20,512 nucleotides of DNA from JAMCZU01 sp964479405. GTDB taxonomy: Bacteria > Patescibacteriota > UBA1384 > UBA12157 > JAENIV01. This document shows positions 13,709-20,191 of the stretch, in pieces; position 1 is the stretch's first letter, and every line of letters begins with the position of its first letter. The notes beneath the pieces were generated by a model. That model did not search any database, was not told the DNA's origin, and saw nothing but the letters and a program-made list of their open reading frames with translations. Location: the NCBI GenBank assembly GCA_964479405.1, contig CAYZMA010000018.1:1-20512 (forward strand). Direction: 5' to 3'. The translations under genes and the position numbers were made by a program.

Positions 13709-15370
13709 TTAGTCCGATTTCATCAACCGGACAAACTGAACTTTTTTTAAGTCCAGTTGAGAAAGTTTTGGGTACTCAATTGTACCCCATATTTCTGTCG
13801 CCGAGACTTTTTGGATATTAATTTTGGCGACAATCACATTTTGCCCAGTATTATCTTTGAACATGAGCAAAATATAATCAGCTGACTGAACTGCTCCATA
13901 CGGAACGTTCATCGTTGTTGTAATCGGCTTAACCTTGCTCTCCAAGGGCAAAGGTTTGATGTGGAGTTGAAACTCCACTAACGTATCGGATCGCGAAGCA
14001 ATGACCATAGTGTCCGAAGCCTTTACCTTTTGAGTCGGTAAAGCTGGCTGTTGAGTTGGCGATTGACCATCAATATGACTGACCAAAGCCGCCACTACCT
14101 TCCGGCAAGCAGATTCAACTGCTTTACCAGCCGGCTGGCTTTGCCAGTTCAGATCAATGCCGTTACTCCAATCACTGCTGACTGAAGTTTCGGCTTCGTA
14201 GCCAATCTCCGAGCCGCGGAAATCGGTTGTCCATGCTAGTACCGATTTTTCAACCGGTTCTAACTTGACCTTGCCACGGATTTCGGCTTTCATAAGATGA
14301 ACGTCGGCCTGCTTGTTCCAACTACCAACATTCACGTTTCCTTGCTGTGTGACCTGACAATAATTCAGGGTCACAATAGCAAACCATTTTGCCCCATGAG
14401 TTTTACCCTTTTGAGGCACAGTCTCGGGATCCATGCGACCAGTGTCGCCTAAATCCTGTTCGTCCCACGCTTCTTGACGACCGGATTGATCTACAATCGT
14501 AAATCGCCCGGTCTGCTGAAGCGCGCTTTCAAGAGTGGTTTTGACTGCTTCTTCGGAGTTGCCGTAGCCACCCCAACCGAAGCCACCGCCGCCGGCGTTG
14601 TCGCGGACAATAACCGCCACACCACCGAGAAATACTGGTTTAGGTGGCGCGGCTTGCACCGCTCCAACCTGACCATAACTAGGAGGAGTGGTTGAAGTGA
14701 GCTTTTGGGCTCGCTCCGTCAACCTGGTCATTCTACTACCTGTGTCTGGATGACTGGCGAACCAACCAATCACCGGCGCTTTTGCCGAGCCATTACCGTA
14801 TTTTGTCTGCAATTTTTTCATTACTCTTGCAGGCGCATATGGATCAACACCTTCGGCAATACAAAGATCAACACTGCCATCATCGGCTCTTTGTTCATCT
14901 TTGCGTGAATAACCGCCACTGGCAATACCGGTTAAAATTTGCGAACCGGTATCAGCTGTGTCGGCGCTAACGCCTAAGGCTTTACCTAATAGCAAAGTCC
15001 CAAGACGCCAGGCAATGCCTTTTTTGGCTTGAGCCCGACCGTGCCCTTGAACGACATGAGTTGCCTCATGGTTCAGAACACCAGCCAACTCATCATCGGT
15101 TGTCGCCGACATCATGCCACGACTGACCCAGATGTTTCCCGACGATTCGGCCATGGCGTTGAGGTCTTCATCGTCGTAGACGCGAAACCTTAATTTGCCT
15201 TGCCATTTGGGATACAATTTCTGCACCCCTTGGCTCACAATAATACCCACCCGGTCCAACCGAGCGGTCATTTGCGGGTCATTATAGACCACAGGTTGCT
15301 CCTGACCATAAGACAGGGACGGCACTATTACCGCCATCAGAACTACCATAACTACCAATACCTTCTTCAT
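13709..15370 (-). CDS. Secreted M48 metalloprotease fused to a CsgG-like domain
   Basis: The 553-aa product has a Sec signal peptide (1-22, cleavage near SYG/QEQ). The M48 domain carries the zinc motif HEATH (101-105), the third ligand E159 in DEQRADD, and FASHPDTGSRMTRL (204-217), as in BepA/LoiP-type enzymes. Residues 245-435 (VAVIVRDNAGG; LESALQQTGRFTIVDQSGR; KAVESACRKVVAALV) resemble the CsgG/curli-assembly family. A Gln/Pro linker leads to a C-terminal beta-domain. Base use is visibly richer in G+C than in its neighbours, hinting at transfer. It would act outside the membrane, perhaps in protein quality control or export. The ATG at 15370 has AAGGAGG upstream; a promoter lies at 15549-15577. 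Confidence 0.85.
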   Translation of the reverse strand: MKKVLVVMVVLMAVIVPSLSYGQEQPVVYNDPQMTARLDRVGIIVSQGVQKLYPKWQGKLRFRVYDDEDLNAMAESSGNIWVSRGMMSATTDDELAGVLNHEATHVVQGHGRAQAKKGIAWRLGTLLLGKALGVSADTADTGSQILTGIASGGYSRKDEQRADDGSVDLCIAEGVDPYAPARVMKKLQTKYGNGSAKAPVIGWFASHPDTGSRMTRLTERAQKLTSTTPPSYGQVGAVQAAPPKPVFLGGVAVIVRDNAGGGGFGWGGYGNSEEAVKTTLESALQQTGRFTIVDQSGRQEAWDEQDLGDTGRMDPETVPQKGKTHGAKWFAIVTLNYCQVTQQGNVNVGSWNKQADVHLMKAEIRGKVKLEPVEKSVLAWTTDFRGSEIGYEAETSVSSDWSNGIDLNWQSQPAGKAVESACRKVVAALVSHIDGQSPTQQPALPTQKVKASDTMVIASRSDTLVEFQLHIKPLPLESKVKPITTTMNVPYGAVQSADYILLMFKDNTGQNVIVAKINIQKVSATEIWGTIEYPKLSQLDLKKVQFVRLMKSD

Positions 15371-15459
15371 CTGAATGTCCTCCTTAAGATTGAATTTCTA
15401 ACCATAAATGTTACACTGTTACACCTCGTAGGTGTAACGAAGTAGGTTCGTAACCACAT
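15367..15459 (-). CDS. Possible upstream ORF coupled to the M48 gene, 30 codons
   Basis: ATG at 15459 follows AAGGAG (15470-15475) at a 10-nt distance. The frame ends at TGA 15369-15367, which overlaps the M48 start as ATGA. The peptide starts MWLRTYFVTPTRC and is basic, with no known similarity. It contains the 9-bp hairpin at 15418-15438. It may be chance, but the ATGA overlap suggests translational coupling. Confidence 0.3.
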   Translation of the reverse strand: MWLRTYFVTPTRCNSVTFMVRNSILRRTFR

Positions 15460-15542
15460 ATATAAACCGCTCCTTATTATAATATACGGAACGGAGTATG
15501 CAGATTGTTAAAGGGCTTTCGGATATAACTATATCCTCAAAC
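15371..15542 (-). promoter_or_regulatory. Structured leader of about 170 nt before the M48 gene
   Basis: Between the predicted start (about 15542) and the M48 ATG there are three hairpins: GGATAT/ATATCC (15521-15536) at the 5' end, GGTT/AACC (15445-15455), and the perfect GTTACACCT/AGGTGTAAC stem with a 3-nt loop (15418-15438). I do not recognise a known riboswitch. Confidence 0.4.
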
Positions 15543-15548
15543 TTTATG

Positions 15549-15577
15549 AGTATATCACAAAAAAACAGGTTTGTCAA
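15549..15577 (-). promoter_or_regulatory. Promoter of the M48 gene
   Basis: Minus strand TTGACA (15572-15577), 17-bp spacer, TATACT (15549-15554). It is a near-consensus site located 22 bp past the stop codon of the PilB-type gene. Confidence 0.7.
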
Positions 15578-15598
15578 CCAGTTTTAGATAAATTGGCT

Positions 15599-17194
15599 TT
15601 ACTGTTTCGTCACTCTCTCCACTTCTTCTTTAGTCGTTATTCCTGCGGCGACTTTTTCCATGCCATCTTCGTACATCGTCTTCATACCCAATTTATGAGC
15701 CGTCTCGGAAAAAGTTCGCAGGGGCGCTTTTTTATAAATTAGTTCTTCAATTTCTTTAGACGGCACTAAAACTTCCACAATCGCAGTTCGGCCTTTAAAG
15801 CCAGTGTTTTGACAAATTTGACAGCCTTTGCCGGCGCATTCTTTATGAAGGGCGCGAACTAATCTTTGGGCAATAATTAAATTAATGGAACCGGCCAAAA
15901 GATATGCCTCAATTCCCATCTCCGAAAGCCGAGCCAGTGACGCCGGTGCGTTATTGGTGTGCAAAGTAGAGAGCACCAAATGTCCCGTCATTGCCGCTTG
16001 CAGGGCAATGTTAGCGGTTTCTTCGTCGCGAATTTCACCAACCATTAAAGTGTCCGGGTTTTGCCTTAACGCACCTTTTAAGGCATCAATGAAGCTTGTC
16101 TGGTCACCTTGATCATCTGAAATATTCTGATTTTGCCGAGAAGCATTTTGAAAATCACCCGAGTTGCTATTTTTGCTATCTGCATTAATCTGGATTTGCT
16201 CCACGCCTTCAAGACGATATTCAATCGGATTTTCTAAAGTAATAATTTTTCTTTCTGAAGTATTTAATTTTTGCAAAATGGCATATAATGTCGTGGTTTT
16301 ACCTGAACCAGTTGGACCAGTGTTTAAAATCATTCCTTGCGGTTTGGAAATCGCCTCGTCAATCACGGCTAAAGCCGACTTATTAAAACCTAAAGTTTCA
16401 AGATTGGTAAATTTTTTACCTTTGGGCAGAAGTCGCAGAACCACTGCTTCGCCGTAAGAAGTTGGCAGGGTCGCCACGCGAATATCAACCGATTCTTTAA
16501 GAACGCTAATTTCAAAACGACCATCTTGAGGATGAGTAACATCTAATTTTAGTTTGGCAAGATATTTAATCCGCGAAAGTATTTGTTTAAAAGTAGTAAG
16601 TGGCAAAGTAGCAACACTGTGCAAAACGCCGTCAATTCTAAACCGGATGCGGAAATTTTTTTCTTCCGGCTCAATGTGAATGTCGGAAGCGTTATTTTTA
16701 ACCGCGCCGGCAAAAACCAAATCCAAAAGTTCGGTGGTGGAAACTGTGGCTACTTTTTCTTTTAAATCTTCAAAGGTTTTGATTTCCTCTTCAAAATTGG
16801 CTTCTTTTTCGGTTGTAACAACAACTTTTTCTTCTTTGGGCATTTCGGGGACTAAAATTTTATAAAGATGCAAGCCATAGAGAAGGGAAGTTTTGGAGCA
16901 ATAGGAAATAACAAATTCATTTTTAGAAGCGGTAGCAAGTTGCGCCAGAAGAGGCTTGATCGCCGGACTCTTGGGATCGGTAGTTGCCACTTTGACAATA
17001 TTTCCGGCGCGAAGATAAGAAACAACTCCCACCCGCTTCGCCTGCTCTTCTGGAATCATCGCCAAAACCTCTGGAGCGACCGGATAACCGACCAGATTAA
17101 TATAGGGAAGTTTTAGCTTTTCCGCCGTTTCTTTAGCGTGCTTTTCTTCATCTTCCCGGGCAAATTGTTGCAAAGTTAGGTCAATATCAGGCAT
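15599..17194 (-). CDS. PilB/GspE-type assembly ATPase
   Basis: The 531-aa product is the hexameric cytoplasmic ATPase that powers type IV pilus or type II secretion assembly. It has an N-terminal GspE-N domain (1-115), Walker A GPTGSGKT (293-300), the Asp box TLENPIEYRLEGVEQIQIN (319-337), Walker B LMVGEIRDEE (383-392), the His box LVLSTLHTNN (406-415) and a zinc-binding Cys set C453, C458, C461. Between Asp box and Walker B is an unusual Asn/Gln/Ser-rich insertion (about 338-366). No PilC, PilD or prepilin gene is in the window; the pilin-like genes 2 kb away are of the VirB2 type, so a link is inference. The ATG is 6 nt after a -10 box, so the mRNA is probably leaderless. Confidence 0.94.
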   Translation of the reverse strand: MPDIDLTLQQFAREDEEKHAKETAEKLKLPYINLVGYPVAPEVLAMIPEEQAKRVGVVSYLRAGNIVKVATTDPKSPAIKPLLAQLATASKNEFVISYCSKTSLLYGLHLYKILVPEMPKEEKVVVTTEKEANFEEEIKTFEDLKEKVATVSTTELLDLVFAGAVKNNASDIHIEPEEKNFRIRFRIDGVLHSVATLPLTTFKQILSRIKYLAKLKLDVTHPQDGRFEISVLKESVDIRVATLPTSYGEAVVLRLLPKGKKFTNLETLGFNKSALAVIDEAISKPQGMILNTGPTGSGKTTTLYAILQKLNTSERKIITLENPIEYRLEGVEQIQINADSKNSNSGDFQNASRQNQNISDDQGDQTSFIDALKGALRQNPDTLMVGEIRDEETANIALQAAMTGHLVLSTLHTNNAPASLARLSEMGIEAYLLAGSINLIIAQRLVRALHKECAGKGCQICQNTGFKGRTAIVEVLVPSKEIEELIYKKAPLRTFSETAHKLGMKTMYEDGMEKVAAGITTKEEVERVTKQ

Positions 17195-17200
17195 AACTTG

Positions 17201-17229
17201 ATAATAACTTATCCGAATTGGATTTGCAA
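17201..17229 (-). promoter_or_regulatory. Promoter of the PilB-type gene, predicted leaderless
   Basis: Minus strand TTGCAA (17224-17229), 17-bp spacer, TATTAT (17201-17206), then 6 nt to the ATG at 17194. A start at the usual distance would be the A of ATG itself. Confidence 0.6.
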
Positions 17230-17264
17230 AAAAAAATAAAAAAGCGCCTGGATTTCCAAGCGCT
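17230..17264 (-). terminator. Terminator of the zinc-ribbon-like gene
   Basis: Minus strand AGCGCTTGG AAAT CCAGGCGCT (17243-17264), a 9-bp stem with one mismatch, followed by a long T-rich run. A near-identical copy lies at 19146-19167. Confidence 0.75.
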
Positions 17265-17272
17265 AATTGTTT

Positions 17273-17805
17273 TTAATTTCTTTGAGCTTCTTTCATATCC
17301 CCTAAATCTTCAACGATTACCATCTCTTGTGTTCTTAGACATTGCTCCAAAGGAGATTCCACCCTTTTAACTTCTCCTGGATAAACCCAAAAGCCAACTC
17401 TATCAGCACCAGAATCAGCACAGTAAAACCGAAGACAACCAATGTAATACTTTATTCCACCTTGTTCGTATTCGCGCGATCCTTCCTTTGGCTTGAATTT
17501 CGGATCACTTGCCTGTAAAGTGTTATCGGTTCATCAGGATAAATGCTTTTTCCGCACCATGCACAAGCAATTATTGCCTCTTCTAAACAATGAAGACAAA
17601 AATTGATTTTGCCATTTTCAAATAAAAGTACAATCTCTCGCGGTTCTTCGCTAAATTTTGTGATTGAACCTCGAAGTTTGGTCGTATGCCCGCACTCAGC
17701 TTTGTATTCTCTTTCTGGAATAAAATGTGAAAGAATAGCTTCTTTGGGACATTCTTTCAGTCCGCAAAATAAACCCTTAAACCAATGTTTGACCGAATCC
17801 AACAA
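17273..17805 (-). pseudogene. Zinc-ribbon-like protein gene with a -1 frameshift
   Basis: Frame 1 begins at TTG 17805 (GGGGG upstream) and runs to TAA at 17452. It carries Cys motifs ECGH, CLHC and CAWCG, ending in sense at PDEPITLY (about residue 97). From about 17512, the frame shifted by -1 continues the same protein (ASDPKFKPKEGSREYEQGG..., then IGCLRFYCADSGADRVGFW, ending DMKEAQRN) to TAA at 17273-17275. I recall CAWCG...DPITLY...GCLRxxCADxGADRxGFW as one continuous pattern in hypothetical proteins of CPR-like genomes, so the intact product would be about 176 aa. No slippery heptamer is seen near the switch, so a sequencing error or recent decay is likelier than programmed shifting. Role unknown, probably metal-binding. 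A promoter and terminator frame it. Confidence 0.7.
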
Positions 17806-17836
17806 TGCCGTTTCCCCCTTTGGTTAGGATGTAATA

Positions 17837-17865
17837 ATCTTATCTTTAAAAATAAGATTAGTCAA
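17837..17865 (-). promoter_or_regulatory. Promoter with operator-like inverted repeat
   Basis: Minus strand TTGACT (17860-17865), 17-bp spacer, TAAGAT (17837-17842). AATCTTAT (17836-17843) and ATAAGATT (17852-17859) form a perfect 8-bp inverted repeat that covers the -10 box and most of the spacer, a good place for a repressor. Confidence 0.5.
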
Positions 17866-17931
17866 TATCTGCCTCTGCAGATTTTATTTGAATATCTCTC
17901 TAAACTATCCTCCGCCACTCCCTATTCAAAA

Positions 17932-17959
17932 AAACCTGCTATTTTACAGGTTTATTTTA
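17932..17959 (-). terminator. Orphan terminator-like hairpin
   Basis: AAACCTG (17932-17938) and CAGGTTT (17947-17953) with an 8-nt loop. On the minus strand a TTTTTTT run follows directly. No minus-strand gene lies upstream of it, so it may be left over from a lost gene or shield the promoter at 17837. The rest of 17866-18043 holds only a 12-bp palindrome (17971-17982). Confidence 0.4.
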
Positions 17960-18043
17960 TACCCTCTTTTTCGCGATCGCGAGATTTAGGTCATAATTTG
18001 AACCTTATTTTTGGCAAGTTTTTTATTTTGCGGTTTCTTTAAA

Positions 18044-18072
18044 TTGATTCTACACATATAATCTAGTATAAA
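18044..18072 (+). promoter_or_regulatory. Promoter of the HEWGH metallopeptidase gene
   Basis: TTGATT (18044-18049), 17-bp spacer, TATAAA (18067-18072). The predicted leader of about 25 nt contains the long ribosome site GGAGGTGATC. Confidence 0.5.
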
Positions 18073-18103
18073 TAATCCATACCATCATTTGGAGGTGATC
18101 CAA

Positions 18104-18670
18104 GTGGCAATAATTGCCAATCGCTATTTGAAAGCAGGCGGGTTAATGATAGAAATATTCAATAGCTTCTATGTCCTTGAAAAATTCTATCCATTAAATC
18201 TTCTACGAAACACAACGATTGAATTACATCATTGCGGGGAAGGACGTTTTGAAAAGTATTATTACGATCTTAATTATTTTACTCTGTGGTGTCCAGAAAA
18301 TATTCTCTGTCTACTAAAAGACAAGTATGATTGGTTCCAACACTGGGACAGAAATAGCGACCATTCATCATTGCCCTATTTCAAATATGACGCATCTTGG
18401 GATTCGCATATCGCATTTACTATCGCCCACGAATGGGGTCATCTGGCCGAGAAAGACTATAATGAACCGTTCTACGCATCTCTACCGAATAATTTTATTA
18501 GAAGATTTCGCAATTGGTCTGAATATAACGCCGATAACTTCGCCCAGTCGTTTATAGACCGCCATTTACAAGATATTTTGGACTTAAACCAGAAGCCCAA
18601 GATATTCCAACAAGCCTACGATTCCCTTGGAGGACAATTAGTTTTTAGCTTTAATCCTATGATTTGCTAG
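18104..18670 (+). CDS. Small zinc metallopeptidase-like protein (HEWGH)
   Basis: The 188-aa product has HEWGH at 109-113 and a downstream E140 in NWSEYNADNFAQ, giving a HExxH + ExxxD layout typical of gluzincin-like metallopeptidases, though the family is unknown to me. There is no signal peptide or membrane helix, so it is likely cytoplasmic. The N-terminal 90 residues are aromatic-rich with scattered Cys (C44, C63, C69). GTG at 18104 is chosen because GGAGGTGATC ends 3 nt upstream; it is a ten-base match to the expected 16S 3' end. An in-frame TTG at 18089 would place the ribosome site inside the gene. It has its own promoter and terminator. In accessory regions such proteins are often ImmA-like regulators, but no repressor gene is adjacent. 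Confidence 0.75.
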   Translation: MAIIANRYLKAGGLMIEIFNSFYVLEKFYPLNLLRNTTIELHHCGEGRFEKYYYDLNYFTLWCPENILCLLKDKYDWFQHWDRNSDHSSLPYFKYDASWDSHIAFTIAHEWGHLAEKDYNEPFYASLPNNFIRRFRNWSEYNADNFAQSFIDRHLQDILDLNQKPKIFQQAYDSLGGQLVFSFNPMIC

Positions 18671-18697
18671 GGTAAATATCTACTCTAGCAATTTTTA
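18665..18697 (+). terminator. Terminator overlapping the metallopeptidase stop codon
   Basis: TGCTAGGGTA (18665-18674) pairs with TACTCTAGCA (18681-18690), 10 bp with one G-U, followed by ATTTTTAT. The TAG stop codon (18668-18670) is part of the stem. Confidence 0.65.
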
Positions 18698-18709
18698 TAA
18701 GTCCACAGA

Positions 18710-18738
18710 TTGCAAAAATAAGCAAAAGGAATTATAAT
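18710..18738 (+). promoter_or_regulatory. Promoter of the 109-aa membrane protein gene
   Basis: TTGCAA (18710-18715), 17-bp spacer, TATAAT (18733-18738). It gives a leader of about 26 nt containing AAAGGAG. Confidence 0.6.
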
Positions 18739-18770
18739 AATTTAATCAAGTCGGAAAGGAGTGATTAAGG

Positions 18771-19100
18771 TTGGACAGTTCTTCAGCTATTTCAGCTTTC
18801 GGTATTACTTTAATGATTATATTCTTTTTTTACTCTTCGGGTAGATTTATCAAAATTGAATCTTACAATTATTATCGTGGCAGACTTGACGGCCTTGGGA
18901 TGACGACAACCAAAATTAAATGTCCTGACTTGATTATCGCTTGGATATTATTCCCTCTTGGTATCTGGTATATTCTCGGTTGGCATTTGGCAGGAAACAA
19001 GGGTTACGATCTTGGTCGCGAAACCGGCGAAGGCGACCGACGCCAAATAGATATTATCGGAGAGCGATTAATTGACGGAAGTTACTACAAACTTGACTAG
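18771..19100 (+). CDS. Small two-helix membrane protein, 109 aa
   Basis: I do not recognise the family. Two hydrophobic helices are visible: about 8-22 (GITLMIIFFFYSS) and 53-71 (DLIIAWILFPLGIWYILGW). The loop between them has SYNYYRGRLDGLGM, and the tail has GNKGYDLGRETGEGDRR, so both polar parts are basic and Gly-rich. TTG at 18771 is the start, with AAAGGAG at normal spacing. Its own promoter (18710-18738) and terminator (19102-19132) make it a single-gene unit, like the metallopeptidase before it. Partner or function cannot be told from sequence. Confidence 0.65.
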   Translation: MDSSSAISAFGITLMIIFFFYSSGRFIKIESYNYYRGRLDGLGMTTTKIKCPDLIIAWILFPLGIWYILGWHLAGNKGYDLGRETGEGDRRQIDIIGERLIDGSYYKLD

Positions 19101-19101
19101 C

Positions 19102-19132
19102 ACCGACCCGAAATTTCAGGTCGGTTTTTTTA
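19102..19132 (+). terminator. Terminator of the 109-aa membrane protein gene
   Basis: ACCGACC (19102-19108) pairs with GGTCGGT (19119-19125), with an internal GAAATTTC, followed by seven T. Confidence 0.85.
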
Positions 19133-19139
19133 TTTACTT

Positions 19140-19189
19140 TAAAAAAGCGCATGGATTTCCAAGCGCTAATTATTTTTAGTGTCTTTGGG
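19140..19189 (-). repeat. Copied gene-end and terminator cassette
   Basis: This 50-bp block matches 17237-17286 on the same strand: the last codons (CAAAGA, then a TAA stop in the copied frame), the sequence TAAAAA(C/T)AATT, and the hairpin AGCGCTTGG AAAT CCATGCGCT (19146-19167) with a T-run. It begins exactly where ORF6N similarity stops. Confidence 0.65.
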
Positions 19190-19515
19190 CCATGTTCGGT
19201 AAAAACTCTGGGATTTTTTCTAGTTCCTCCCCATCTTGATGTTCCAAATTGGAATATCAAGTTATGAAATTCTTCTTTGTTAAGCTTGAACATTACTATT
19301 TGTAAAATATACCCAAAGTATAAGGATTTTTAAGCTTCTGCTTAAAAAATAAAATTACTCGGAAAACGATCCAGATTCCTGCTTACAGCTTTATTAAAGT
19401 TACCTGTGGTAATTTCATAAAGCACAGCCAAATCACGATCAAGCATGACTTTTTGCCCACGGATTAAATAAATCTTTTGTTCAATAATTTCTTGGACAAT
19501 TAAATCTTTAATCAT
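19189..19515 (-). pseudogene. ORF6N-domain protein gene, interrupted and truncated
   Basis: ATG at 19515 starts MIKDLIVQEIIEQKIYLIRG, with QKVMLDRDLAVLYEITT and RFPSNFIF following. This is the ORF6N/KilA-N-like DNA-binding domain found in phage antirepressors. The match resumes at 19290 with FKLNKEEFHNLIFQFGTSRW and GGTRKNPRVFTEHG, ending at 19189. Between lie 57 nt (19291-19347), an exact multiple of three, containing two in-frame stops and a perfect TTTTTAAGC-AGAA-GCTTAAAAA hairpin. After VFTEHG the expected 'QGVAML' continuation is missing and a copied terminator cassette starts. The gene is therefore a relic, probably of phage or mobile-element origin. The frame is open upstream of 19515, but that part reads through the direct repeat at 19534. 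Confidence 0.8.
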
Positions 19516-19533
19516 TTTTTTATTCAAAATAAA

Positions 19534-19557
19534 CGGGACACTTGGGTCTGGAACCTT
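19534..19557 (-). repeat. 24-bp direct repeat, left copy
   Basis: CGGGACACTTGGGTCTGGAA then CCTT. It matches 20275-20298 with one mismatch (T/C). The two copies bracket the nucleotidyltransferase gene. Confidence 0.7.
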
Positions 19558-19564
19558 TGTGTTT

Positions 19565-20191
19565 TTAAGAAACAAGAATCGACTTAAAACCAAGCGATAA
19601 GGCCTTTTCTTGTATAATATTGTTAATCAATTTCCCTTTTCTTGCAGAATAGATTTTTGCTTGCTCGAAGTCATTAACAGCAACTATCTGCTGGACTAAT
19701 GCTTTTATCCCAACATCACCTTTAATAATTTTGTTTTTTACGTCGTAAGCGATAGATTGAATATTTAATGGTGTTCCTGTTAGAAAATTTTCGATCGATG
19801 GTGATAAACCGCGTCTAATAATTGAATGGACGTTTTCTAATGGAACAAAATCAATTTCCAAGCCATCGTTCTTTATAAATTTTAGATTGCCGTATCTATT
19901 AACTGTTCTTCTCCAAGAATTAGGGAATAGGATTTTTTCTGTTGGTTTTTCAATAATAAAATCAAAATCAACCTTTGGTTTCTTAAGTCCATACAATTTA
20001 CTCGCAATGCTCCGGTAAATAAATCCCCCGATTAACCAAAAGTTGCAAGAAGAATTATCTTGAATAATATCAATTGTTTCTTGAAACTCAATACTGTCAT
20101 TTACAGATACTAAAAATAGTTTTGTAATATCATCATTCATAATTTTAAAAAATCTTAAGAGAATTTGATAATTTAGATTTGTCTGGTTCAT
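19565..20191 (-). CDS. Nucleotidyltransferase-fold protein
   Basis: The product has the nucleotidyltransferase (Pol beta-like) signature in order: FWLIGGFIYRSIASKLYG (GG + R), VDFDFII (the DxD metal pair) and, 36 residues on, LEIDFVPL (third Asp). The layout resembles the head domain of tRNA nucleotidyltransferase/poly(A) polymerase, but it is too short (about 200 aa) for a full enzyme and may modify another nucleic acid or a protein. The start is unclear. The best ribosome site (AGGAGG, 20217-20222) serves an ATG at 20213 whose frame stops after 22 codons at a six-T run (20147-20152); with five T it would run into this protein. In-frame ATGs without ribosome sites lie at 20191 and 20140. I list 20191 as a compromise. 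It may be a transferred cargo gene. Confidence 0.7.
   Translation of the reverse strand: MNQTNLNYQILLRFFKIMNDDITKLFLVSVNDSIEFQETIDIIQDNSSCNFWLIGGFIYRSIASKLYGLKKPKVDFDFIIEKPTEKILFPNSWRRTVNRYGNLKFIKNDGLEIDFVPLENVHSIIRRGLSPSIENFLTGTPLNIQSIAYDVKNKIIKGDVGIKALVQQIVAVNDFEQAKIYSARKGKLINNIIQEKALSLGFKSILVS

Noticed and set aside
16164..16457. 97-codon plus-strand frame inside the PilB-type gene
   Set aside because: Antisense shadow of the Walker A and Asp-box region, which is clearly coding on the minus strand.
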